A DNA stretch of 64,000 nucleotides from Deinococcus taeanensis (GCF_020229735.1 NZ_CP083459.1:310001-374000), one strand, 5' to 3'; positions 19,959 through 28,733 are shown, counted from the stretch's first letter. Made by a program: numbers and translations. Notes: a model not told the origin generated them from the letters alone.

Positions 19959-21173
19959 TCAACTCCGGTCAGCGCCGACCGGGTGGCCGCGCCGGGCCTG
20001 TGCGTGAACGGTGGTGAGCGCGTGCGCCAGCGCCTCAATCCGGTGGTCGGCGATCCCGGCAATATTGATGCGGCCCTCTGGCGTGCCGTAGATCCCGAAT
20101 TCGTCACGCAGGCGGGCCATGCCCTGCGGGGTGAGTGGCAGCAGAGAAAACATGCCCTGATGACGCCGGATCCGCTGCAGGTCCTCCGGCGCTCCCGCCG
20201 CCTGAAGAGCGGCCGTCAGGCGCTCACGGACCGTGGAGATCCGCGCGCGCATCAGGTGAAGCTCTCGCTGCCACGCGTCAGGGGCGGCCATCAGTTCTGC
20301 GGCAATCGCTGCGCCGTGCTCGGGCGGCATGGAGTAGGTGCGCCGGCCGGTATTTTCAAGCACACTCCGGACCGCCTGCTCTTCCAGCCGGCTGGACACG
20401 ACGACCAGGGCCGCGCCGGTCCGTTCACAGTACAGGCCCATGTTCTTCGAGCAGCTGGCCGCGACCAGCACGGTGTCCAGCTGGCCGGCCAGCAACCGGA
20501 GACCTTCGGCGTCTTCGCTCAGGCCGCGTCCCAGGCCCTGGTAGGCCATGTCCACCAGCGGCGTCAGGCCCCGGCGCCGGCAGACGTCGGCCAGTGCCTG
20601 CCAGCCGGTCAGGTCCAGGTCTATGCCGGTGGGGTTATGGCAGCAGCCCTGGATCAGCAGCACGTCCCCCGGCCGGGCCTGCTCAAGAGCTGCCAGCAGC
20701 GGTGGGAGGCTTGTGACTCCGTTCCTCTCGGTCCACGGGTACTCGGCGATACTGAGGCCGGCGGCCTGCATCAGGGGATGGTGATTCTGGTACCCCGGGT
20801 CCGACAGCCACACGGTGGCCTCCGGGCGGGCCTCGGCCACCAGCTCGGCCAGCATGCGCAGCGCCCCGGTGCCGCCCACCGTCTGAAGGGTCACCGTGTG
20901 CGGACGGGTTTCCTGGAGGTCACCGAGCAGCAACCGCGTGATGCCGGCGTTGAAGGCGCCGTTGCCACTCAACGGCCGGTAGGTCTTGGACGGCGCCGCG
21001 GCCGCCAGCTGCGCCTCGGCGCGCTGCACGGCCATGAGCACCGGCGTGACGCCCTCGGCGGTGCGGTACACGCCCAGTCCAAGGTCCACCTTGTCCGGAC
21101 GCGGGTCGGCCGCGTACGCGGCGGTCAGGGCCCAGAGCGGGTCTTGAGCGACGGGAGCAAGGCCCTTAAACAT
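19959..21173 (-). CDS. Aspartate/aromatic aminotransferase (class I, AspC/TyrB type)
   Basis: A 404-residue PLP enzyme that moves amino groups between an aspartate- or aromatic-type amino acid and 2-oxoglutarate. Family marks are VDLGLGVYRTAEGVTPVL, the substrate segment YRPLSGNGAFN, CCHNPTGID, the PLP Lys at 243 (SCSKNMGLY), ERTGA and the C-terminal INIAGI, where AspC/TyrB enzymes carry the carboxylate-binding Arg-containing loop. Length is standard. CAGGAG lies seven bases before the ATG at 21173, which overlaps the stop of the upstream EamA gene by eight bases, so the two are translationally coupled. The divergent Lrp/AsnC gene suggests amino-acid control of the pair. Confidence 0.85.
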   Translation of the reverse strand: MFKGLAPVAQDPLWALTAAYAADPRPDKVDLGLGVYRTAEGVTPVLMAVQRAEAQLAAAAPSKTYRPLSGNGAFNAGITRLLLGDLQETRPHTVTLQTVGGTGALRMLAELVAEARPEATVWLSDPGYQNHHPLMQAAGLSIAEYPWTERNGVTSLPPLLAALEQARPGDVLLIQGCCHNPTGIDLDLTGWQALADVCRRRGLTPLVDMAYQGLGRGLSEDAEGLRLLAGQLDTVLVAASCSKNMGLYCERTGAALVVVSSRLEEQAVRSVLENTGRRTYSMPPEHGAAIAAELMAAPDAWQRELHLMRARISTVRERLTAALQAAGAPEDLQRIRRHQGMFSLLPLTPQGMARLRDEFGIYGTPEGRINIAGIADHRIEALAHALTTVHAQARRGHPVGADRS

Positions 21174-22119
21174 GCGGACGCTCCTGCGCGGGGCGGGCAG
21201 GCAGAACGTTGAACAGCACCACACCTGCGGTCACGACTAGCACGCCCACGGCCGAACGCGCTGAGGGAAACTCACCCAGCAGGGGCACCGCCAGAACCGT
21301 GGCGAGCACCGGGGCCAGGGCGCCGAACGCCGCGCAGCGCAGGGCGCCCAGCGACTGAATGGCGTAGGGGTAGGTCAGGGCGGCCACGACCCCCACACCC
21401 AGCCCCTGCACCAGCACGAACGGCAGGACCGCGCCCAGCGACACCTGCTGCAGGTGGCTGGGAAGCGCGCCGCTGGCCATGAGCGGCACCAGACACACCA
21501 GCGCCGGGTAGGTGACCAGCGCCGCGGTGGTCAGCGGGTCAAGTTGAGCCCGGCGCAACCCCAGGGTGTAGCCGCCCCACAACAGACTGGAGGTCAGCAG
21601 AATCAGCGTGCCGCTGAGCACGGCGCCGCCATGCAGGTGCAGTCCGGCCACGAGCAGCGCCACCCCTGCCACAATCACCGCGAGCCCGGGCCACTGGTGA
21701 CCGGCCACCTTCTGACGGAACAGCACGAAGCCGACCAGCGCCACCGCCAGGGGGGTCGTGCCCGCAACGAGAGCACTGACGTGGGCGGCCGAGGTGAGTG
21801 TGCCGCCGGCCGCCGTCAGCAGGAAAAACGGCAGGCCCGCCCCCAGGACGATGAGGGCGGCAGCCTGCCGGGGTGCGGATTTCAGGGCGGCCCACCGCGA
21901 GCGGAGGACCGGCAGCAGCAGGACCCCGGGGACCAGGAAGCGGATCAGGGCGACATCTGCGGACGTCAGCGGGGAAGCTCCGATCGCACGGATCGTCAGC
22001 GCGAAACCGGCCCAGATCAGCACGGTCACGAACAGCGCGGTCCACCCGAGCAGGCGGGTTGGCGTGGCCGGCGCGACTGCAGGCCGCAGCGAACGTCGGG
22101 GCAGGGAAAGTTGGCGCAT
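21166..22119 (-). CDS. EamA-family metabolite exporter
   Basis: A 317-residue inner-membrane transporter of the drug/metabolite transporter superfamily. Ten hydrophobic segments form two five-helix EamA repeats (about residues 25-155 and 165-305), with the typical WAGFALTIRAIG opening and a PLLGEFPSARSAVGVLVV end of repeat two. Members export amino acids or related metabolites. The gene is the first of a two-gene unit with the aminotransferase and lies 110 bp from a divergent Lrp/AsnC regulator. That layout suits Lrp-controlled amino-acid export, although the substrate is not shown by sequence. Confidence 0.85.
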   Translation of the reverse strand: MRQLSLPRRSLRPAVAPATPTRLLGWTALFVTVLIWAGFALTIRAIGASPLTSADVALIRFLVPGVLLLPVLRSRWAALKSAPRQAAALIVLGAGLPFFLLTAAGGTLTSAAHVSALVAGTTPLAVALVGFVLFRQKVAGHQWPGLAVIVAGVALLVAGLHLHGGAVLSGTLILLTSSLLWGGYTLGLRRAQLDPLTTAALVTYPALVCLVPLMASGALPSHLQQVSLGAVLPFVLVQGLGVGVVAALTYPYAIQSLGALRCAAFGALAPVLATVLAVPLLGEFPSARSAVGVLVVTAGVVLFNVLPARPAQERPHV

Positions 22120-22199
22120 CCCCTTATGCTATGAAGCGCTGAAACCTTTCTTCGACAAAGTCACGTGCTGCCCAACACTGCCTGAGATGACAGACATTT

Positions 22200-22214
22200 T
22201 GGCAGAATCTGCCA
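22200..22214. promoter_or_regulatory. Palindromic operator, probably for the Lrp/AsnC regulator
   Basis: TGGCAGAATCTGCCA is a perfect palindrome around one central base, 15 bases before the lrp start and in the divergent promoter region shared with the EamA gene. Position and size fit Lrp/AsnC autoregulation. No second copy was found nearby. Confidence 0.6.
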
Positions 22215-22229
22215 TGAAGGGAGGGCGCT

Positions 22230-22697
22230 ATGGATGAGAAGGACCGGCGCATTCTTGCCTGCCTGCAGGCGGATGGCCGCATGAGCAACCAGGAACTCGC
22301 AGACCGGGTGAACCTCTCGCCGTCGCCGTGTTTACGGCGGGTGCGTCAGCTGGAGAACTCCGGTGTGATTCAGGGGTACACCGCGCTGGTGGATGAGCAG
22401 GCGGTCGGCCTGTCGGTTACGGCCTTTGTCCGGGTGCGTCTGCAGGTGCACAGCACCGAAAGCGTCAACACGTTCGAGCGGGCCATTGCGGGCATGGACG
22501 CCGTTCTCGACTGCTACGTCATGACCGGCAGTGCGGATTTCCTGTTGCGGGTGCTGGTGGAGAGTCTCAAGGACTACGAGGAGTTTGTCCGGTACCAGCT
22601 GCACGCGGTGCCGTATGTCGCGTCCATCGACACCAGCTTCGCCTATGGGCACGTCAAACGGGCCACAGTGTTCCCCCGGCTGAAAGCGAGTGACTGA
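22230..22697 (+). CDS. Lrp/AsnC-family transcriptional regulator
   Basis: A 155-residue DNA-binding protein that senses amino acids. An N-terminal winged helix (residues 1-60) shows the family helix-turn-helix MSNQELADRVNLSPSPCLRR, followed by a C-terminal RAM ligand/oligomerisation domain with VTAFVRVRL, DCYVMTGSADFLLRV and the closing YGHVKRATVFPR-type strand. GGGAGG precedes the ATG. It is divergent from the EamA/aminotransferase unit and very likely controls it and itself, through the palindrome at 22200-22214. Confidence 0.9.
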   Translation: MDEKDRRILACLQADGRMSNQELADRVNLSPSPCLRRVRQLENSGVIQGYTALVDEQAVGLSVTAFVRVRLQVHSTESVNTFERAIAGMDAVLDCYVMTGSADFLLRVLVESLKDYEEFVRYQLHAVPYVASIDTSFAYGHVKRATVFPRLKASD

Positions 22698-23079
22698 CCT
22701 GCGGTGAACCTTATCTGTGCGCCACTTGACGGCCTGGGCGGTACCTCGCCTGTGCGGGGGGTGGGAGCTCCAGACCAGTGCCAGAGCTGAACTTCAGCAC
22801 GCCCTGGAAGACCGCCCTTCGGGTGGGCAGGCCCGGTGCTTCGTGCGGCCGGGCGCGCCTGTCATGCGCGGCGACCGGCCATAAGAACCTTCGGAACGAA
22901 GGACGGGCTGCCACCCCGCCACGCTCGTTTCTCAGTCAGACGTTCCGGTCAATCATTCAGTGGCCGGCCAGACGCCGTTTCCCCGCTGGGCCCCCGCGAC
23001 ACCGCCGCAGCCGAGGGCTCTATGTGGACTCGGCTGCAGGACAATTCTCCTCGCAGGTGCCTGGCTCCAGCATGAATAA
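22698..23079. other. Intergenic region, no gene seen
   Basis: This spacer separates the Lrp gene from the TetR operon and should hold the promoter of the latter near its right end. A weak hairpin (around 22808-22828, with one G-T pair) lacks a T-run. Frames here have no motifs. Confidence 0.4.
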
Positions 23080-23107
23080 TGAACGCGTTCAGAAATGAAC
23101 GCGTTCA
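23080..23107. promoter_or_regulatory. Tandem TetR operators
   Basis: Two exact copies of the palindrome TGAACGCGTTCA, at 23080-23091 and 23096-23107, are spaced 16 bp centre to centre. They end 14 bases before the first gene of the operon that encodes a TetR repressor. Perfect paired palindromes this close to the start are typical of TetR autoregulation. Confidence 0.75.
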
Positions 23108-23121
23108 ACAAGGAGAGAAAC

Positions 23122-23523
23122 ATGACGCTCTGGGCAGCACGACTCTTGATTGCCGTGGCCGCTGGCCACCTCCTGCTGGCGCTGGCCAGCGTTCTGCCTG
23201 ACCTGGGGGTCCTGGCCCCGAATGGGTTGCCCGGCATGCTCGGTGCGCCCTGGCAGCCGCCACACCTCGACCGGCAGGCGGCGTTTTGGAGTTCAGTCGG
23301 CAGCTTCGCGGCCCCCCAGTGGATCTGGGGAGCGTGGATGATAAGCGCCGCGCGCGAGGGGCACCGGCCACCCCAGGGCACCGGCCTCGCGCTTCTGCTC
23401 GTGACGGCCGTGCAGGTCACCCTGGCCCCGGCAGGGGGCTTCTGGCTGAACCTGGCGCCCGCCCTCCTGCTCATCACCGCCGAGTACCGCTTCCGGACAG
23501 CGCGCCCCGAGGCGCTCCGGTGA
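23122..23523 (+). CDS. Small four-helix membrane protein (DUF6463-like)
   Basis: A 133-residue integral membrane protein with four hydrophobic segments: the first right after the start (WAARLLIAVAAGHLLLALAS), one near FWSSVGSFAAPQWIWG, one at GLALLLVTAVQVTL, and one at FWLNLAPALLLI. The layout, and the residues GRLL/ARLL-type start with H in helix 1, resemble DUF6463 proteins that accompany TetR regulators; this family assignment is from memory and moderate. AAGGAGAG precedes the ATG at 23122. An in-frame ATG at 23095 is inside the operator and is rejected. Its stop overlaps the TetR GTG start. Function is unknown. Confidence 0.7.
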   Translation: MTLWAARLLIAVAAGHLLLALASVLPDLGVLAPNGLPGMLGAPWQPPHLDRQAAFWSSVGSFAAPQWIWGAWMISAAREGHRPPQGTGLALLLVTAVQVTLAPAGGFWLNLAPALLLITAEYRFRTARPEALR

Positions 23524-24164
23524 CACGGCCACCTCAGGCGGCGCCCGGCCGGCGCGACCGGCACAAACAGGACAAACTGACGCGGATCCACACCGCCGCC
23601 CTGACCCTGTTCACCGAGCAGGGCTACGACGCAACCACCATCCGGCAGATCGCAGCAGAGGCCGACGTGGCGGCCGGCACCATCTTCCGCTACGCCACCG
23701 ACAAAGCCGACCTGCTGCTCATGGTGTTTCATGACGCCATCGCCCAGACCGTGGCCGAGGCCACGGAGCCCCACCGCCTCACGGGACCACTCTCCCAGGT
23801 CCTGCCCGGGCTCTTCGACCCCTTCTTCGCCTTCTATGAAAAGCGGCAGGCCCTGGCCAGCGATTTCCTCCGTCTGGTGCTCTTTCATCAGAGCCCCTGG
23901 CGCACCCGGGAACTGGCGCAGGGGCGAGACTTCGTGCAGCAGCTCGCCGACCTGCTCCGGTCACGCCAGGACACCGGTGAGGTGGCCGCGGACCTCAACC
24001 CCCAGACGGCCGCCTTCGCGCTGTTCGCCCTGTACCAGGCGTGCCTGGTGGGCTGGCTGGCGGGAGAAGCCAACCTGACCGAGACCCGCGAGCGCCTGGC
24101 GGCCCTGCTGCACCTGCAGGTCCGGGCCTTCCAGGACGGCGCGCGCCCGGCGGTCACGCCATGA
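23520..24164 (+). CDS. TetR-family transcriptional repressor
   Basis: A 214-residue repressor. The N-terminal DNA-binding domain (residues 15-65) reads RIHTAALTLFTEQGYDATTI, then RQIAAEADVAAGTIFRYATD, a textbook TetR helix-turn-helix. The helical C-terminal two-thirds form a ligand pocket of unknown specificity. The GTG start at 23520 overlaps the preceding stop as GTGA, and its own stop overlaps the next start as ATGA, so the three genes are one transcript. It probably binds the double palindrome at 23080-23107 and is released by a small molecule that the FAD monooxygenase modifies. Confidence 0.9.
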   Translation: MTRPPQAAPGRRDRHKQDKLTRIHTAALTLFTEQGYDATTIRQIAAEADVAAGTIFRYATDKADLLLMVFHDAIAQTVAEATEPHRLTGPLSQVLPGLFDPFFAFYEKRQALASDFLRLVLFHQSPWRTRELAQGRDFVQQLADLLRSRQDTGEVAADLNPQTAAFALFALYQACLVGWLAGEANLTETRERLAALLHLQVRAFQDGARPAVTP

Positions 24165-25360
24165 CCCACCCCGTCCTGATTGTGGGCGCAGGCATCGGCG
24201 GACTCGCCCTGGCCCAGGTGCTGACCCGTCACGGCGTGGCGGTGAACCTGATCGAGAAAGCCGCCTCCCCCCGGGCGGTCGGCGCGGGCCTGATCCTGAG
24301 CGGCAACGCCCTGCGGGTCCTCGACCGGCTCGGCCTCGCGGAGGCCGCGCACGCGGCCGGGCAGGTCCTGAGCGGCGCCCAGCTGACCACCGCGGCGGGC
24401 CGGCCCCTTCAGACCCTTTCCTACGCGGCCTCAGGCGGAGCCGTCGGTGTGCACCGCGCTGCCCTTCAGTCGCTGCTCAGCCGGGATCTGCACCCCCGGA
24501 TCCAGTTCGGCACCACGGTGCGGGCGCTGCACCAGCACCCCCGGGGCGTGGACGTCACCTTCAACAGCGGCGCGGTCCAGACGTTTCATGCGGTGATCGG
24601 CGCGGACGGACTGCACTCGTCCGTGCGGCACCTGACCTTCGGGGACGTGCCCCGGCGGTACGCTGGCTACACCAGCTGGCGCTTTGTGGTGCCCGTCCCC
24701 GGCCCGGCGCACGCCACCGAACTGTGGGGCCGGGGCTGTCGCCTGGGCTTGGTGCCGATCGGACTGCGCCAGACGTACGGGTATGTCACGGCCAACGCGC
24801 CAGAGCGGCCCCCAGGCCCGCCCCAGGCCCACGGGACCATGGCCGAGATGCAGGCCCACTGCGCCGGGTTTGGCGGCCCCGCACCGGCCCTGCTGGCGCA
24901 TCTCCACGCGGACACCCCCGTGATCCGCACGGACATTCATGAGGTGCGGCTGCCGCAGTGGGGGCAGGGCCGGGTGACCCTGTTGGGCGACGCCGCACAT
25001 GCGATGACGCCCAATCTCGGTCAGGGGGCAGCCATGGCGCTGGAAGACGCCTGGGTCCTGGGTCAGCAGCTGATCACGACGCCGGACGTGCCGGCCGGGC
25101 TGGCCCGGTATGAAGCCCTGCGGCGGCCACGGGTAAACGGCGTGCAGGCCAGCTCGCGCCTTCTCGGGCGGGCCGGGCAGCTGGAACAGGGCGCGCTGCG
25201 CGCCGTACGCGACCTGGGCATGCGTCTCGTCCCGCCGGGCCTGGCGCAGCAGTCAAGCCGCCGGCTGTTCCAGGTTGATCTGGACGCGGGCCTCCCCGGG
25301 GTCAGTCCAGCTGAACGCCCAGGCAGGCGGGATGACCGGAGCGCCGGGACCGGCAGTTGA
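24161..25360 (+). CDS. FAD-dependent aromatic-type monooxygenase (PHBH fold)
   Basis: A 399-residue flavoprotein hydroxylase. The three family motifs are present: the N-terminal dinucleotide fold VLIVGAGIGGLALAQVL with Glu at the end of strand 2 (LIEKA), the DG motif GADGLHSSVRH, and the GD motif VTLLGDAAHAMTPNLGQGAA. It uses NAD(P)H and oxygen to hydroxylate a hydrophobic or aromatic compound. TetX-like antibiotic-inactivating enzymes share this fold, but no specific link can be drawn. It is the third gene of the TetR operon, with ATGA overlap, so its substrate may be the TetR inducer. The last 25 residues are polar and probably disordered. Confidence 0.85.
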   Translation: MTHPVLIVGAGIGGLALAQVLTRHGVAVNLIEKAASPRAVGAGLILSGNALRVLDRLGLAEAAHAAGQVLSGAQLTTAAGRPLQTLSYAASGGAVGVHRAALQSLLSRDLHPRIQFGTTVRALHQHPRGVDVTFNSGAVQTFHAVIGADGLHSSVRHLTFGDVPRRYAGYTSWRFVVPVPGPAHATELWGRGCRLGLVPIGLRQTYGYVTANAPERPPGPPQAHGTMAEMQAHCAGFGGPAPALLAHLHADTPVIRTDIHEVRLPQWGQGRVTLLGDAAHAMTPNLGQGAAMALEDAWVLGQQLITTPDVPAGLARYEALRRPRVNGVQASSRLLGRAGQLEQGALRAVRDLGMRLVPPGLAQQSSRRLFQVDLDAGLPGVSPAERPGRRDDRSAGTGS

Positions 25361-25472
25361 TGCCCGTGGTTGAACCCGAAAGACCCACCCAGACGCGGGC
25401 AGACAGCGGTTCCCCGGACATGTAAGAGGAGATGAGCGCGCACTCCTCCACCAGAGGGCGGAGCGCTGTACG

Positions 25473-26198
25473 GTGAAACGTCAAATGCCTCTCTTCCACG
25501 TCTCCGTCCGCCACCTCACCGACTATGTGAGGCGACGCTGGCGTCCCCTGCTCATCCTGTTCTTCGGCCTCCTGCTTCCCTTCCTTGGTTTCGTCAAGAT
25601 CGCCCAGGAGGTGTTCGAGAAAGAGCCCTTCGCGTTCGAAGAGCCGCTGATGCTGGCCATTCACGCCTACAGCTCCCCTGCGCTGAACCACGTCACCGCC
25701 GCCTTCTCCCTGCTGGGCAGCGCCCGAGGCATGGCGCCCATCGCGCTGATCCTGGTAGCAGCGCTGTACCGCGTCAAACGGTCCCGCGCGTACTTCATGG
25801 CGGTCAGCCTCGGCGGCGTGGCCCTGATCAACCTGCTGCTCAAGAACCTGTTCGACCGTCCGCGCCCAACGTTCTGGACGCCGTTCCTTCCCGAGCCGGA
25901 CTTTTCCTTCCCCAGTGGTCACGCCATGTTCGCCAGCGCCCTGGCCACCTCGGTGATTGCGCTGCTGTGGGCGACGCGCTGGCGGATTCCCGCCCTGGTG
26001 ATCGGCACGCTGTACGTCCTCGGCATGATGCTCTCCAGGGTGTACATCGGCGTGCACTACCCGACGGACGTCACCGGTGGGGCGCTCTTCTCGCTCGCGT
26101 GGGTGTTCGGCCTGTCCCAGATCCTGCATATCCACCGGGTCCCTCCAACGTCGCGCGTCAGTGACGCGGCAGTTGATGAAGCCCACAAAGTTCCCTGA
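25473..26198 (+). CDS. PAP2-family membrane phosphatase
   Basis: A 241-residue inner-membrane phosphatase with six hydrophobic segments. The three catalytic motifs are intact: KNLFDRPRP, FPSGHAM and SRVYIGVHYPTD, providing the Lys/Arg pair, the active-site His and the nucleophile His. Such enzymes dephosphorylate undecaprenyl pyrophosphate, phosphatidylglycerol phosphate or phosphatidate. The GTG at 25473 is used, and an ATG at 25485 would remove four residues. It lies 112 bp past the monooxygenase and probably has its own promoter. Confidence 0.85.
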   Translation: MKRQMPLFHVSVRHLTDYVRRRWRPLLILFFGLLLPFLGFVKIAQEVFEKEPFAFEEPLMLAIHAYSSPALNHVTAAFSLLGSARGMAPIALILVAALYRVKRSRAYFMAVSLGGVALINLLLKNLFDRPRPTFWTPFLPEPDFSFPSGHAMFASALATSVIALLWATRWRIPALVIGTLYVLGMMLSRVYIGVHYPTDVTGGALFSLAWVFGLSQILHIHRVPPTSRVSDAAVDEAHKVP

Positions 26199-26635
26199 AC
26201 GGAATTTACCTGGGCCCTGCTGTTCTCAGTCGACGTCACGCCAGCCTGAGCAGGCATCCGGTCAAGCGGCTGTCAGCCCTACAGCGGCCTGAGTGGTCCG
26301 GATGGACGCCGCTGGAGTTCCCCGCCGGGCAGCCGCCCCAGACTGGGCGGGACCACGTGGGCACCCTGAACCGCTGCGCGTGGGCATGATCATGCCTGGG
26401 CTCCGGCCCACACCGCGGGTTGCCGGCATCACGTGCGGACCCTTAGCTGGACCGAGCAGGTCCACCCTTAAGACTGGTCTGGGAGTCATGCGCGGCAGGT
26501 TCACCTCGATTGAAGTCATATCGCCTGGAACGAACTGGGCTCCAGAGTTCAGCGCAGCCGTTCAGCGCTGCGCTTCCTCAGACCGGAGATTCTGAGGTGC
26601 TCCTCCCCCGCCCGGCACCCGGGCTGAAAGGAACC
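26199..26635. other. Intergenic region, no gene seen
   Basis: This spacer lies between the PAP2 gene and a small coiled-coil gene. The frame of the downstream gene is open from 26510, but the upstream part has no coding character. Confidence 0.4.
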
Positions 26636-26884
26636 ATGACCCGTTCATTGCCCATTGAAAACGACCGTGATCTGAATATTCGCTTCCTGCGCTCCATTGA
26701 GATCTCCCAGAAGCTGATCGGGCAGAACCGTGAATTCCTGACCGTGTTGCGCGCCGCACCGCTGGAGGCTGCCCTGTCCATGCGCGTGGCTGCGCTGGAA
26801 AACCAGTTCGCCCTTCTGGAACGGCGCGTTACTCTGCTGGAGGCTGACTGTGACCGGAGCCTCAGAGAAGCGCTCGAGCTGTGA
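26636..26884 (+). CDS. Small coiled-coil protein of unknown function
   Basis: An 82-residue, highly charged, soluble protein. GAAAGGAACC directly precedes the ATG, which decides the start over upstream in-frame codons. After a polar N-terminus (NDRDLNIRFLRSIEISQKLI), residues 35-80 show a leucine-heptad pattern (AALENQFALLERRVTLLEAD) predicted to form a coiled coil. It may be a small multimer. A hairpin with GGGAG/CTCCC arms follows the stop by a few bases but has no T-run. No family recognised. Confidence 0.6.
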   Translation: MTRSLPIENDRDLNIRFLRSIEISQKLIGQNREFLTVLRAAPLEAALSMRVAALENQFALLERRVTLLEADCDRSLREALEL

Positions 26885-27252
26885 GGCGGCGGGAGTCCGC
26901 GTCTGGGGCTCCCGTCTATGGACCAGACGCGCCGCAGCAGGATGCCCCTTCGGCTTTCCGGCATGAGAGCGTCGGCCTGCACCCTCCAGCGCTCCCGTCC
27001 GGCTGTCTCCCCTGAGGGCGCACCGGCCAGGCTGAGCTGGGGCCTGGCGGTCCGGGGTCCGCTTCCGCGGCGCATGGACCTCACCCCGCCACCGTGAGGA
27101 CGCCTGGAAGTGACGCCCCCCTGTGAGGGAAGCAGATCGTCAACCACGGCAGGTCCCGGCGCTTGAAGCGCCAGAGATTCAGAAAGCCCCGGAGAGTTCA
27201 AGCCGCGCGTCCGGAGACCGCGCAGTGGTGCCCTGGGGGGCTACACTGGCGT
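26885..27252. other. Intergenic region, no gene seen
   Basis: This spacer lies between two coiled-coil genes. The frame of the next gene is open from 27163 but the first part lacks coding signs. No terminator with T-run was seen. Confidence 0.35.
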
Positions 27253-28077
27253 ATGACCGGTCCAACCGATGACCCCAGAGCTGAGCTGCTCCGGGACGCC
27301 GCCGAGCACACCGCGTTCAACTCGGCCCGGCGTCATGTCGGTGCGGCCGGTTTTCTGCAGCGGGACGTGCTGGAACAGATCATCAGCGCGGGCCGGGAGC
27401 AGATCAGCGTGACCCGTTCCCTGCGTCAGATTGTCGCCTCCACCCAGGCGCAACTGCAGGCCCTGTCCGGCATGGGCGCCCTGGACGAGCAGGCGCATGT
27501 TGAAACGCTCCGGGGTATCGTGACGTCCAGCCAGGCCCAGATCCGGACGGCCACCGCGCTGCGTGACGCCATTCAGCGCACCCTCACCGACGTCCAGGGC
27601 ACTCCCCTCGAAGAGATCAGTGCCAATCTGCTCAACACCCTGGGGGCCGTGGTGCAGCGGCAACTCGCGCAGCTTCAGGACCTGATCACGACCGCCCTGG
27701 GAGAAGCGGACAGCGTCGAGCAGGTCGCGGAACTTCAGCAGGTCAGGAGCGACGCGCAGGCCCGACAGGTCCAGCTGGAACATGAGCAGAGCGAACGGGA
27801 ACTGGTCCAGCTGGAGACCCTGGGCGCCGAGGCGCTGGCGCGGGTGCGGGACCTGGAGGAGGGTGGCCTGACGCACGCCGCACAGCGCGCGGCGCTGGAG
27901 GACCAGGCGGACCGGGCGCGCCTGCGAATCGCGGCCCTGGAGCACGGTGAGGAAGAACACCGGGACCAGCTGGCCAGCCTGGAGCGGGAGGCGCAGGCGA
28001 CAACACAGCGCCAGAAGGACCTCGAAGCGCAGATGGAGCTGACCCAGACCCAGCCGTTGGGGACCCCTCAGGACTGA
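27253..28077 (+). CDS. Long coiled-coil protein of unknown function
   Basis: A 274-residue cytoplasmic protein without signal peptide or membrane helix. The sequence is almost wholly helical: repeated Q/L/A/E-rich segments around residues 45-95 (SLRQIVASTQAQLQALSG and ...IVTSSQAQIRTATALRDA, which look like two copies of one repeat unit) and a long continuous coiled coil from about 150 to 265 dominated by Glu, Gln and Arg. The paired QAQLQ/QAQIR segments suggest an internal duplication. Such layouts suit a structural, scaffold or chemotaxis-like signalling helix bundle, but no methylation or HAMP motif is evident. The start at 27253 lacks a clear ribosome-binding site. The gene lies close to the small coiled-coil gene on the same strand. 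Confidence 0.6.
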   Translation: MTGPTDDPRAELLRDAAEHTAFNSARRHVGAAGFLQRDVLEQIISAGREQISVTRSLRQIVASTQAQLQALSGMGALDEQAHVETLRGIVTSSQAQIRTATALRDAIQRTLTDVQGTPLEEISANLLNTLGAVVQRQLAQLQDLITTALGEADSVEQVAELQQVRSDAQARQVQLEHEQSERELVQLETLGAEALARVRDLEEGGLTHAAQRAALEDQADRARLRIAALEHGEEEHRDQLASLEREAQATTQRQKDLEAQMELTQTQPLGTPQD

Positions 28078-28313
28078 GCAGACGGCTCTGCACTCTGACC
28101 GGCCGGTTGCCGCGACCTGTCCACCTGGCCGATCACCGGATCAGAGCCCCGCTGCCCGTAACCGCCGCTTCGATGTGCTGCTGCGCGGGTTCGCCGGATT
28201 GCCGCTGCTTCCAACCCCGGCCTCCGGGAGATCCCCCGATAGGATGCGCCGCCGTCAGGATCCACGCCGGTCCCGGAGCCACCGTTGGTCCTGACCTGTG
28301 GCCTGGGTCCAGG

Positions 28314-28733
28314 TCAGCAGCATTCGAGGGTAATCACCAGCGGCCCTGTCCGGTCCGCCGTCACCTGAACCGCTCCAACTGAAGCGGACCTGCCGGCCTC
28401 AGGGGCAGCCAGCAGTGAAGCCACGGCGCGCACCACGCCCTCCACATCGGCTGAGGGCGCCATAAAGCGGACGAGCATCCGGACCGCCTGAACCTGATGT
28501 TCATTCAGGCCGGCGGCAGGGTGTTCCTCCGCCACCACCAGGCTCACGCGCGTGATGTGGCTCCGGTCCGGTCCCAGATCCAGGCTGAGGTCCTCAACGG
28601 CGAGCATGGACGGCGCGAACCCATACGAGAACGTCTGCCCACCGGTGACGTCGGTCCGTTCGTCGTTGCGGAGCAGCGCATAGCTCTGATAGAACCGGCT
28701 CCGTTCGAAGTGCTCAATGCTCTGAAAGGTCAT
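28314..28733 (-). CDS. Hypothetical protein
   Basis: A 139-residue soluble protein of unknown function. It begins MTFQSIEHFERSRFYQSYAL and alternates strand-like and helical stretches (DLSLDLGPDRSHITRVSLVV, then NEHQVQAVRMLVRFM). It ends with VQVTADRTGPLVITLECC, with two terminal Cys. No signal peptide or known motif was found. The start at 28733 is chosen because the preceding 14 codons have no ribosome-binding site or conserved feel; none is strong at 28733 either. It is convergent with the coiled-coil gene at 27253 and divergent from the next small gene. Confidence 0.5.
   Translation of the reverse strand: MTFQSIEHFERSRFYQSYALLRNDERTDVTGGQTFSYGFAPSMLAVEDLSLDLGPDRSHITRVSLVVAEEHPAAGLNEHQVQAVRMLVRFMAPSADVEGVVRAVASLLAAPEAGRSASVGAVQVTADRTGPLVITLECC

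Noticed and set aside
18375..21212. 945-codon plus-strand open frame
   Set aside because: It is antisense to the secreted-protein and aminotransferase genes and has no motifs; its openness follows from codon bias of the real genes.
26885..26930. Hairpin with GGGAG/CTCCC arms after the small coiled-coil gene as a terminator
   Set aside because: The stem is short with a long loop and no T-run follows.
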